Shown here piece by piece: positions 57,099-64,000 of a DNA stretch of 64,000 bases (the first letter of the stretch is position 1; each line of letters starts with the position of its first letter). A model generated the notes under the pieces. It ran no database searches. It saw only the letters and a program-made list of their open reading frames with translations, and was not told the DNA's origin. The DNA is from Gammaproteobacteria bacterium. Its GTDB lineage: Bacteria > Pseudomonadota > Gammaproteobacteria > Pseudomonadales > Azotimanducaceae. The stretch spans positions 1 to 64,000 of the forward strand of contig JAAXKB010000002.1 of the NCBI GenBank assembly GCA_012269545.1. The letters run 5' to 3'. Position numbers and translations under genes: made by a program.

Positions 57099-58208
57099 AT
57101 GACGAAAGTATCAACATCCTCGAACAGCGGCCGCATCGTTACGCTCATACACGACTCTGCCGTGCTTCGAGACAATCCTCTGGGTGATCCTCATCAGCGA
57201 AAACTTTCCGTGTATCTGCCGGCCGCCTACGACTTACCGCGCAACACCAATCGCCGCTATCCCACTCTCTATGACTTGGCCGGCTTTACCAGCAGCGGTT
57301 TGAGTCATCTCAACTGGCGAAATTTTGATGAAAACCTGCCGGAAAAACTGGACCGATTGATACAAACCAAACGAATGCCCCCTGTTATCGTTGTGTTTCC
57401 GGACTGCTTTACGCGGTTTGGCGGCAATCAATACATCAATTCCAGCGCCATTGGTGCATACGCCGATTATTTAAACGACGAGCTTGTCCCGTTTGTCGAT
57501 CACGAATTTCGGACGCTGCCGGACGCTCGGCACCGAGGCTGTTTCGGCAAATCATCAGGTGGCTTTGGCGCTATGCGTCTAGGTATGGCCTACCCAAATA
57601 TCTGGGGTGCGATCGCCAATCACTCTGGCGATGCGCACTTCGATTTTGTCTACGGTGCTGAATGGCCTGCGGTGCTGACGCACTTGCAGAGATTTGCAGC
57701 ACCTGTGCTAAAACCAGGCAAGACAAGGGTTAAACCGCAATCATCACCCGGGGAAGACGACGGCCGGGTAAGGCGGTTTTTAGCTCATGTTGCAAAGTGT
57801 CCACCCAATGGCGAGGAGCCTCTAACCGGCAAAGACATCATGTCATTGATGTTGATCGCCATGGCAGCAACCTATGATCCGAACCCGCACGCTCCTAACG
57901 GATTCAACCTGCCTTTTGATTTGAATACTGGTGAGCGCATCGACGCGCGTTGGCGTACTTGGCTCGCCCACGATCCGATTAATCGGGTAAGGGCCAATAA
58001 AACCCGATTAGCAAAGCTGCGCGGCATTTACATTGATTGCGGGTGGCAAGATCAGTTCCATATTCACTACGGATCGAGACAGCTGTCCATGCGGCTCCAA
58101 CAATACGGCATCACCCATCGCTACGAGGAATTTGCCGGCACGCATTCGGGTATTGATCATCGGCTAGATGTTAGCCTGCCGTTTCTCGCCAAATCGCTAA
58201 AGCCGTAA
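57099..58208 (+). CDS. Alpha/beta-hydrolase esterase (esterase D/PHB-depolymerase fold)
   Basis: 369 residues. The nucleophile elbow is CFGKSSGGFGAMRLG (Ser near residue 155), and a late His in GTHSGIDHR is the probable catalytic acid-base partner. KLSVYLPAAYDLP and PPVIVVFPDCFTRFGG match the enterochelin-esterase/S-formylglutathione hydrolase type fold. No signal peptide with the ATG at 57099; the tracked 88-residue upstream extension overlaps the cytochrome gene on the other strand and is unlikely. The substrate is unknown. Confidence 0.86.
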   Translation: MTKVSTSSNSGRIVTLIHDSAVLRDNPLGDPHQRKLSVYLPAAYDLPRNTNRRYPTLYDLAGFTSSGLSHLNWRNFDENLPEKLDRLIQTKRMPPVIVVFPDCFTRFGGNQYINSSAIGAYADYLNDELVPFVDHEFRTLPDARHRGCFGKSSGGFGAMRLGMAYPNIWGAIANHSGDAHFDFVYGAEWPAVLTHLQRFAAPVLKPGKTRVKPQSSPGEDDGRVRRFLAHVAKCPPNGEEPLTGKDIMSLMLIAMAATYDPNPHAPNGFNLPFDLNTGERIDARWRTWLAHDPINRVRANKTRLAKLRGIYIDCGWQDQFHIHYGSRQLSMRLQQYGITHRYEEFAGTHSGIDHRLDVSLPFLAKSLKP

Positions 58209-58212
58209 ACCG

Positions 58213-59226
58213 TCAGTTTTTGACAATCGTTTTACGCAGCATGACGTCAAGCTCGGTGAGTTTCTCCAGCTCTAACAGGCCCATGGCTTTCGTAACGTCG
58301 ATTTGATCATCGTGATCCAGCACACCCAGCATGGCGCGCGTAACTGGCGGTTCGGACATGAACAACTCCAGTAACCAAGCCATGGTATAACCCAGAAACA
58401 TAGGAATTGAGCGGACCCGGGTTGTACGGTCAAGCACCGCCGCTGCGCGACGGTAAAGTTCGGCGCGGGTTAGGCTCTCGGGACCCGCCAAGTCCAATCC
58501 ACCGTCAAGGCCAAGCCGGGCCGCACTGCAGATCGCATCAATCACGTCATCAGCATAAATGGGTTGCTCTAAACTGCTGGCACGAAACGTAACGGAACTT
58601 TTGAGGTTCGCGCGCTGGCTCAGCATTTTGCTCGCATAGTCCCGTTCGCCAATCACCATGGGCACGCGGAGGGTGCACGCTGGCGTAGGGCATCGGAAGA
58701 GTATTCGCTCTGCTCGCCCCTTGGACGCCAAACATGCGTTGTTAGAGTCTGGTTTTGCGCCGAGAATGGAAAGATAGGTAATATGCTCAACCGACGTATC
58801 CTTCAAAGCCCTCGAAAGTGAGGTGCAACTGGCTTCGTGAGCGGTGGCGTAGGTCGCATGCTTACTTGACTTAAGAATCCCCACGAGATGCACAGCATAC
58901 TGCGCCCCATAAGCGGCTTGAGAGAGCAACATCGTTTCCGCATAGTCGATCACTTCGATGCGTAACTGGCGCGTGGAGCTAAACACTCGGGTCAACTCCC
59001 GCTCCGCTCTGCCACTCCGTACCACCGCAGTGATCATGGCGCCTTCAGATAACAATTTACGGATCAGCCGCTGGCCGAGGTTCCCGTTGGCTCCCGTGAT
59101 GAACCATTGCTCCGGCTGCTTTTCTTCTTCAGCCTCAGACTGTTCTTTGGTGCATGATTCCTTTGCGTCGGCCGGGCCAGCAGCCACACCGTCACTCTCA
59201 ACGCCTTCCGTTTGCTCTTCAGACAT
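58213..59226 (-). CDS. NAD(P)-binding NmrA/atypical SDR protein with acidic N-tail
   Basis: 337 residues. A 40-residue acidic, low-complexity tail (QSEAEEEKQPEQ) precedes ITGANGNLGQRLIRKLL, the GxxGxxG dinucleotide-binding loop. YLSILGAK and a SKGRAERIL block correspond to the catalytic-region segments of atypical SDRs, but the Tyr-Lys pair is incomplete, so it may act as a sensor or chaperone-like assembly factor. C-terminal helix pair at residues 275-290 is hydrophobic (FLGYTMAWLLELF). It is convergent with the esterase gene, 4 nt apart. Confidence 0.84.
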   Translation of the reverse strand: MSEEQTEGVESDGVAAGPADAKESCTKEQSEAEEEKQPEQWFITGANGNLGQRLIRKLLSEGAMITAVVRSGRAERELTRVFSSTRQLRIEVIDYAETMLLSQAAYGAQYAVHLVGILKSSKHATYATAHEASCTSLSRALKDTSVEHITYLSILGAKPDSNNACLASKGRAERILFRCPTPACTLRVPMVIGERDYASKMLSQRANLKSSVTFRASSLEQPIYADDVIDAICSAARLGLDGGLDLAGPESLTRAELYRRAAAVLDRTTRVRSIPMFLGYTMAWLLELFMSEPPVTRAMLGVLDHDDQIDVTKAMGLLELEKLTELDVMLRKTIVKN

Positions 59227-59330
59227 AGTTTCTCACCCGCGCTTGGACGGCATGGCCCTCCATTCTTGTTTAGAAGATGATACATTGAAAACTCCCGTAA
59301 GCTTCCCAGATTCGAAAGAGACCTTTGATC

Positions 59331-59798
59331 ATGCCTACGCGCCCTCAAACCCATATCAGCCAAGCGACACAATGGGTTGTCAGTATCTTGCTGCTGAGCT
59401 CGTGCGGGTCACCCTTAGGGCCAATTCCCGGTGGCAAACTCGAAGGTAACGTTTCGCCGTGGCCGGAAAATTGGGATCATGCGGAGGACTGTGAAAATGT
59501 GTTGTTAGAAACAGATCCTGCGGATCCTTACTCTGTGACCATTTGGGGCGTGGGTCTCCAAGGCGAGTTTTTTGTCGGCGCATCGTCTCGCTCGAATCAG
59601 TGGGCACGTAAAATGGAGAAAGACCCCCGAGTTGTTTTGGACGTGGACGGTCTGCTCTATCGCGCTCACGCTGAGCTTTTAACAGATCCCGCAACCGTTG
59701 AGGTCGTGACAACAAAGTTCTTCGAAAAATACGACATGGATCCGGATAACTTAGAAGGTGACGGCGCGTTCTACCGTTTAATGCCTCGACCCAAGTAA
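59331..59798 (+). CDS. Putative lipoprotein, FMN/PNPOx split-barrel-like
   Basis: 155 residues. An N-terminal lipobox (VSILLLSSCG, Cys near residue 25) predicts acylation and membrane attachment. The body (GGKLEGNVSPWPENWD, ETDPADPYSVTIWGVG, KDPRVVLDVDGLLYRAHAELL) resembles a family of small split-barrel FMN-binding-like proteins found in many gammaproteobacteria; no function is known. The ATG at 59331 is preferred to the tracked TTG six bases earlier. It is divergent from the NmrA-like gene. Confidence 0.75.
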   Translation: MPTRPQTHISQATQWVVSILLLSSCGSPLGPIPGGKLEGNVSPWPENWDHAEDCENVLLETDPADPYSVTIWGVGLQGEFFVGASSRSNQWARKMEKDPRVVLDVDGLLYRAHAELLTDPATVEVVTTKFFEKYDMDPDNLEGDGAFYRLMPRPK

Positions 59799-59854
59799 CG
59801 ACGGTCCTAACTCAGCACGTAAGAAGAAAACAGGGGCGCCTGATTATTTACAGC

Positions 59855-60478
59855 ATGAGTCAAGACGAAAACACCAAACCACCCCCTCCTAGCTCCTTTG
59901 GCGGCTCAATCATTAATCCGGCAAACGCTCTGACTACTGTCCGCTTACTACTTGTTCCCTTGCTGGCTTGGTATGTTGTCGGCGATCAATGGCTGCACGC
60001 TGCGGTCACCATAACGTTTGCCATCATCACCGACATCTATGACGGCAAGCTAGCGCGCCTTTACAACAGTGCATCACCTCTGGGAGGCTTTTTCGATCAC
60101 GGCACCGACGCCTTACTAGTGAGCGTCAGTGCCTGGGCTCTGGCGGAAGCTGGTCTCATCCACCCGTGGCTTTGGCCTTTCATCTTATTCGCCTTTGCGC
60201 AGTACGCATTAGACTCCAACATCCTGCAGGGACGCGTGCTGCGCACCAGTAAACTGGGCAGATACAACGGCATTGGCTATTACGTATTGGCTTGTGCCGC
60301 TATCGGCAGCCAGACGTTGGCGGTTTTGCTTGATGCGCCGCTGCAACATTGGCCGCCGCTTCAGCGAAGCCTGCAGTGGCTTGATCTAGCCATTGCGCTC
60401 GCCGCTTGGTTACTGCTAGCCAGCACGATTCTTTCCATCGGTGAACGACTGATTCACCTGTTACGCAAGGATCTTTAA
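59855..60478 (+). CDS. CDP-alcohol phosphatidyltransferase family protein
   Basis: 207-residue inner-membrane enzyme with about six helices. The full motif is visible: DIYDGKLAR, eight residues, G, three residues, D, three residues, D (the D-x2-D-G-x2-A-R-x8-G-x3-D-x3-D pattern), which binds CDP-diacylglycerol and two metals. The alcohol acceptor, such as glycerol phosphate, inositol or choline, is not predictable. A Pro-rich N-terminus (TKPPPPSSF) precedes it. It follows the lipoprotein gene by 56 nt. Confidence 0.89.
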   Translation: MSQDENTKPPPPSSFGGSIINPANALTTVRLLLVPLLAWYVVGDQWLHAAVTITFAIITDIYDGKLARLYNSASPLGGFFDHGTDALLVSVSAWALAEAGLIHPWLWPFILFAFAQYALDSNILQGRVLRTSKLGRYNGIGYYVLACAAIGSQTLAVLLDAPLQHWPPLQRSLQWLDLAIALAAWLLLASTILSIGERLIHLLRKDL

Positions 60479-60493
60479 GAGAACTGAAAAGAC

Positions 60494-61495
60494 TCAGGCC
60501 GCCTCTTTATCGAACAGTTCGGCGTTGGCCTTGGGCAGGAACACCACGCCGATTGCCGCATTAAACAGCACGAAGAACGTATGCATGATCAAGCTGAACA
60601 CTCCCACCTCTGGAAACTCTGGAAACAACACCGTCCAGAGCAGCAATGCGCCGGCATGAAACGGCAGCGGTAAGGCAGCTGCAAGGAAAATCACAGGTAG
60701 AAACGCCAGCATCTGACCAAAGCCCACATCGACGTTGAACAACTGCAGCGCAAAGGTATAAACCAATACGGCGCCAATCAAGTTTGGTGCTTTAAACAGC
60801 AGCAACAGCAAGTACTGTACTGGACGCGCTTCTCGAAAGGCGCGAAAGATCTGCGCGTTACGAATTCTGGGAAATTCGCCAAATACCCCGCGGAAAAACA
60901 GAATGTGAATTGGCAAATAGCAGACGGCACCGGCAAAAACGGCGGGCAAAATCAAATCCAAGCGAATCTGCGTAGACGCCTCCTGTACCAGTTCGTAGTA
61001 AATCAAAACACCAATGCCGGAGAAAAACAGCAGCTGGTAAATTTCCATCAAGCCAAGCATCACCATGGTGGACAACGCCTGCCAACCCGGCACGTCATGC
61101 CGCTTGGCCAAATAAAGGGACATGGCGCCCTTGCCCACCTGTTCGTTGACGAGAGACAAGATGTAGGCGCTGGCCCGAATGGGCAGTACTTGGGTCAATC
61201 GCAGTTGTGGCGCATTGAACCAGCGTATGGCTCGCCAAGTGGCGTGAGAATCGACGCTGAAAAAAAACAGCGAGTAAGGGATCATGACCATTAACCAAAC
61301 GGTCCAGTCTGCTTCAGAGAAGAATCGCAACAGATATTCCACCACGGTCAGGCCTTCTCGAGCAGCGGTTGCCTCTGTACGGGTATACACTAAGTAGAAG
61401 CAAAACAAGGTAACCGCCCACGTCGCCGCTTTGAATATCCAACCCTTTCCGGATTTCGACGCTGGCTGATCCGAATCGTTTTCAAGTTCCGACAT
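60494..61495 (-). CDS. Multi-pass membrane protein of unknown function
   Basis: 333 residues I do not recognise firmly. About eight hydrophobic helices lie between residues 20 and 310; a polar block (SVDSHATWRAIRWFNAPQ) and RASAYILSLVNEQVGKGAMSLYL between helices 2 and 4 resemble the UPF0104/MprF flippase layout only loosely. The ATG at 61495 has GGAG 5 nt upstream; the tracked TTG is unlikely. It is convergent with the CDP-alcohol gene and could, by that neighbour, deal with lipids. Confidence 0.78.
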   Translation of the reverse strand: MSELENDSDQPASKSGKGWIFKAATWAVTLFCFYLVYTRTEATAAREGLTVVEYLLRFFSEADWTVWLMVMIPYSLFFFSVDSHATWRAIRWFNAPQLRLTQVLPIRASAYILSLVNEQVGKGAMSLYLAKRHDVPGWQALSTMVMLGLMEIYQLLFFSGIGVLIYYELVQEASTQIRLDLILPAVFAGAVCYLPIHILFFRGVFGEFPRIRNAQIFRAFREARPVQYLLLLLFKAPNLIGAVLVYTFALQLFNVDVGFGQMLAFLPVIFLAAALPLPFHAGALLLWTVLFPEFPEVGVFSLIMHTFFVLFNAAIGVVFLPKANAELFDKEAA

Positions 61496-61549
61496 TTTGT
61501 CTCCGCTGTTCAATAGTCTGTTCGACTCACCCGCACGGCGAAGCGCAGG

Positions 61550-62752
61550 CTAGCCCGCTGTTGCATAGGTCATCGCTTTAAACTCATGGCTAAAGGGATG
61601 CCAGAAACCGGGCATCCGCTGGGTCAAACAGAATCCCGTCAGGTCAGCCTCTGGCGACATCCAGCTGTGAGTGCCTGCCATACCGCCCCAGTGGTATTCA
61701 CCCAAGGCGGTTCGCGGATCATCGGGCTGTAATTCGGTTTTCAGGGCGAAGCCCAAACCAAAGACCGTTCCGGGCATCGCCCACATGGGGAACGCGACCT
61801 GCACACCATCGGCCAGTTGGTTGGTGCGCATCAGCTCCAGCGTTTCAGCCCTGAGAATTCTAGCACCAGCCCACTCACCGCCGTTTACGAGCATACGCAA
61901 AAACGCGGCATAGTCGGCAACCGTGGAAACTAAACCACCGCCACCACTGAGCAGGGCACGACGCTTATTGTATTGACCTGCGTGAGAATCATCGGCTTTG
62001 TTTAAGCCCGGCTTCATGGGGTCGAATAAATCTTCAGGCGCATACATCGTGGTGAACCGATCGGCTTTTTCCTCGGGCACCCAAAAATCCGTATCCACCA
62101 TGGCCAAGGGGCCAAAGATCCGTTGACGCAAAAACGCGTCAAAGGTTTGTCCCGACAACACCTCAACCAGACGGGCGCAGACGTCTGTTGCTACCGAGTA
62201 GCGCCAGCTTGTGCCGGGTTCAAAGGCCAAGGGCAGTTTTGCCACGCGCAGACAAAATTCCTCTAAATCTAGGCTCGTGTCAGCCAGCACGTTGACTCCG
62301 CCATTCATGTAGGCCTGATCAACAATCGACGTCGGCTCGATGAACCCGTAGCTAAGGCCTGCGCTGTGACTGAGTATGTGCCGTATCGAAATCATATTTT
62401 GAGCTGGCAACGTATCCGCCACACCACTAGCGTCGGGCTTGAGAACATGAAGATCAGCAAACTCCGGCAGAAATTTGGCTAGCGCATCGTCCAAATCAAA
62501 GAGTCCTTCCTCGTGCAGCATCATCAATGCCACCGAAGTCACCAGCTTAGTATTTGAGTACATGCGAAAAATAGCGTCCTTTCGCAGTGGTGTTTTACTC
62601 TCAATATCCATGTAACCGAAGGTCTGATAGTCAACTAAATCAGTGCCTTTAAAGACGGCTGTTGCACAGCAAGAGAGAATATTTTGATCAATGTAGAACT
62701 GCATACGCCGATGCATTGCTGAAAAATCGTAGCTTGAATCGATTACGTTCAT
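61550..62752 (-). CDS. Class C beta-lactamase-like serine hydrolase
   Basis: 400 residues. The SxxK motif is SNTK (MYSNTKLVTSVALMMLHEEG, about residue 67), and YSV in SWRYSVATD fills the YxN position, though it reads YSV. The C-terminal KTG is replaced, near HWGGMAGTHSW, by an HxG motif as in esterases of this fold (EstB type). So esterase or peptidase action is more likely than beta-lactam resistance. No signal peptide. GAGGA lies 5 nt before the ATG. The M20 gene lies 28 nt upstream on the same strand. Confidence 0.87.
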   Translation of the reverse strand: MNVIDSSYDFSAMHRRMQFYIDQNILSCCATAVFKGTDLVDYQTFGYMDIESKTPLRKDAIFRMYSNTKLVTSVALMMLHEEGLFDLDDALAKFLPEFADLHVLKPDASGVADTLPAQNMISIRHILSHSAGLSYGFIEPTSIVDQAYMNGGVNVLADTSLDLEEFCLRVAKLPLAFEPGTSWRYSVATDVCARLVEVLSGQTFDAFLRQRIFGPLAMVDTDFWVPEEKADRFTTMYAPEDLFDPMKPGLNKADDSHAGQYNKRRALLSGGGGLVSTVADYAAFLRMLVNGGEWAGARILRAETLELMRTNQLADGVQVAFPMWAMPGTVFGLGFALKTELQPDDPRTALGEYHWGGMAGTHSWMSPEADLTGFCLTQRMPGFWHPFSHEFKAMTYATAG

Positions 62753-62780
62753 AGGCTTCCTCTTCGATTAGCTGGACAAG

Positions 62781-64000
62781 TCACTGCGGCTGAACAGTAA
62801 ATTCTTCTAGCAGCTGGTAAAAACTCTCGACACCGTTGGTGATGTTGCTGACGCTAATACGCTCGTTGTTGCCATGAACTCCCGTGGCCTCCGATGCTTC
62901 GAACACGAAGGGCGAGTAACCGTAACTGGTGATACCCAAGTCTCTAAAAAAGTGTGAGTCGGTAAATCCACCAGCGACCGTGGGCACCAGCCGCGCACCA
63001 AGGCGTTCGTTAGCAATCTTTTCTATCGCTTTAAACAGCGGTGTATCTGTACGGCTGGTCGCCGGTGTAAAACCCATAATTTTTTCGATGGCTATATTCT
63101 CGTCATTGATGATGTGACGAAGCTCTTTTAAAAATTGGTCGGGGCTTTGGTCCGGCAGCAACCGGCAATCCAGTTCAGCCGATGCCTCCGCGGGGACCAC
63201 GTTAATTTTACTGCTGCCTTGCAGCCGGGTAATTGAGCAAGTATTTCTCAGCAGTGCGTGTGCGCCGGGATTCTCAAGCCGCAAACCCAACAAAAAATTA
63301 GAGTCGTTCGCCGCTTGTGCAATGTTCGCGTAACGATTGCGCTTGCCTTCGCTCTGATAAGGAGCAAGTCCTTCGAACATAGCTGCGACTGCAGGGACGA
63401 TGTTAACCGGAAAATCCGTTTCGCGGATTCGCTCTAAGGCGCGTACCAGTTGAGTGACCGATGTTGTGACCTGGGGGGCTGATCCGTGTCCGGGTCTGCC
63501 GCTCGACGTCAGTCTTAACCATAAAGGCACCTTCTGCGTCACTTCGACCATTACCGCTACGTCTTGGGCGAACCGTCGGCCAGAGCCACCTTCGTTGAGC
63601 AAATAGCCAACGTTAGAGAACAACTCGGGCCGGTTTTCCACCAACCATCCCGCTCCAAAGGCTCCCCCCGCCTCCTCATCCGCCGTCGCCATGTACCACA
63701 CGTCACGGTTGAGGGTGTGCCCACTGGCGGCTAATGCCAAGAAAGCCTGCAACTGAATAATGCCTAAACCCTTGGTGTCGATGGCGCCACGACCGTAAAT
63801 ATAGCCGTCCACCTTGTCGCCGGAGAATGGATCGACGCGCCAGTAATCGGCATTTGCGGTCACTACGTCAATGTGGTGCAACAGCACCAGGCTCGGTGCC
63901 TTGCGGCCATTGGCATCAGCGGTGCCAGGCAGTCTAGCCCACAAATTACCCCTGCCCGGTGCAGACTCCGCGGTTTCGTATTCGATACCCGCTTCATCCA
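62781..64000 (-). CDS. M20-family metallo-hydrolase, 5' end outside window
   Basis: The frame stays open to the right edge; the tracked TTG at 63944 is internal. Visible metal-site blocks are LVLLHHIDVVTA (first His and Asp), GRGAIDTKGLGIIQLQ (bridging Asp), ATADEEAGGAFGAGWL (catalytic Glu and Glu ligand), and the late His in GVHGNNERIS. A lid domain separates them. Members remove acyl groups or cleave dipeptides with two zinc ions. It is followed by the serine hydrolase after 28 nt, suggesting an operon for peptide or amide breakdown. Confidence 0.9.
   Translation of the reverse strand, partial: DEAGIEYETAESAPGRGNLWARLPGTADANGRKAPSLVLLHHIDVVTANADYWRVDPFSGDKVDGYIYGRGAIDTKGLGIIQLQAFLALAASGHTLNRDVWYMATADEEAGGAFGAGWLVENRPELFSNVGYLLNEGGSGRRFAQDVAVMVEVTQKVPLWLRLTSSGRPGHGSAPQVTTSVTQLVRALERIRETDFPVNIVPAVAAMFEGLAPYQSEGKRNRYANIAQAANDSNFLLGLRLENPGAHALLRNTCSITRLQGSSKINVVPAEASAELDCRLLPDQSPDQFLKELRHIINDENIAIEKIMGFTPATSRTDTPLFKAIEKIANERLGARLVPTVAGGFTDSHFFRDLGITSYGYSPFVFEASEATGVHGNNERISVSNITNGVESFYQLLEEFTVQPQ

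Noticed and set aside
58958-59449. 163-codon plus ORF antisense to the NmrA-like gene
   Set aside because: A shadow of the real minus-strand gene and of the lipoprotein start; no recognisable content.

Overview
This 64 kb window is a densely packed bacterial chromosome segment (about 60 protein genes, short gaps, many overlapping stops and starts). Synteny points to a gammaproteobacterium. nudE-cysQ sits back to back with yrfG-hslR-hslO-pckA. argH is divergent from hemC-hemD-hemX-hemY. lysA-dapF-DUF484-xerC-yigB, trxA-rho and a glnK-amt locus beside ubiK-comM all follow the enterobacterial/pseudomonad order. The arylsulfatase, PhyH, gluconolactonase, ACAD and MFS genes suggest a free-living, probably marine heterotroph; this is inference and no 16S or other marker allows a finer call. 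I see no rRNA or convincing tRNA gene, CRISPR array, transposase, integrase or phage gene.

Layout. 1-18 kb is a catabolic/accessory stretch: a cyclase-family hydrolase cut by the window edge, a membrane-anchored sulfatase, an acyl-CoA dehydrogenase, a gluconolactonase-like protein, a PhyH dioxygenase - TetA-like MFS - methyltransferase - SDR run, a DUF1295 membrane reductase, a GST and GFA pair, a cytochrome c'/b561 pair, a HAD phosphatase with an IPNS-like oxygenase, a TehB-like methyltransferase, a MerC-like protein, cysteine synthase, and a flavin monooxygenase with a hypothetical partner. 18-33 kb is housekeeping: sulfur/nucleotide salvage (cysQ, nudE), heat-shock proteins (hslR, hslO), pckA, gshA, acpH, a quinone reductase, dsbB, an orphan ParA ATPase, an ABC-F protein, hemB, trxA and rho. 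33-44 kb holds the hemC-D-X-Y operon with a small membrane ORF at its head, then argH, lysA, dapF, DUF484, xerC, yigB and thrC. 44-51 kb is a nitrogen-control block: glnK with two tandem ammonium transporter genes, ubiK-comM, and a TorF-type porin. 51-64 kb is mixed metabolism: a cytochrome c5, isovaleryl-CoA dehydrogenase, a class III aminotransferase, an SDR, alr, a cytochrome c4, an esterase, an NAD(P)-binding protein, a lipoprotein, a CDP-alcohol phosphatidyltransferase, a membrane protein, a class C beta-lactamase-like hydrolase, and an M20 hydrolase cut by the right edge.

The best regulatory signals are two strong sigma-54 (-24/-12) promoter matches, one before glnK-amt-amt and one before the TorF porin. 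They suggest one NtrC-controlled nitrogen-uptake regulon made of an outer-membrane pore, two inner-membrane transporters and the PII regulator. The glnK leader also has an 11-nt inverted repeat that competes with a second hairpin. Other signals are a perfect LexA-type box in a 353-nt gene-free gap, a structured rho leader, and a TAATG-coupled small membrane ORF before hemC. I found no clear novel defence or mobile system; the novelty here is regulatory and small-gene scale.
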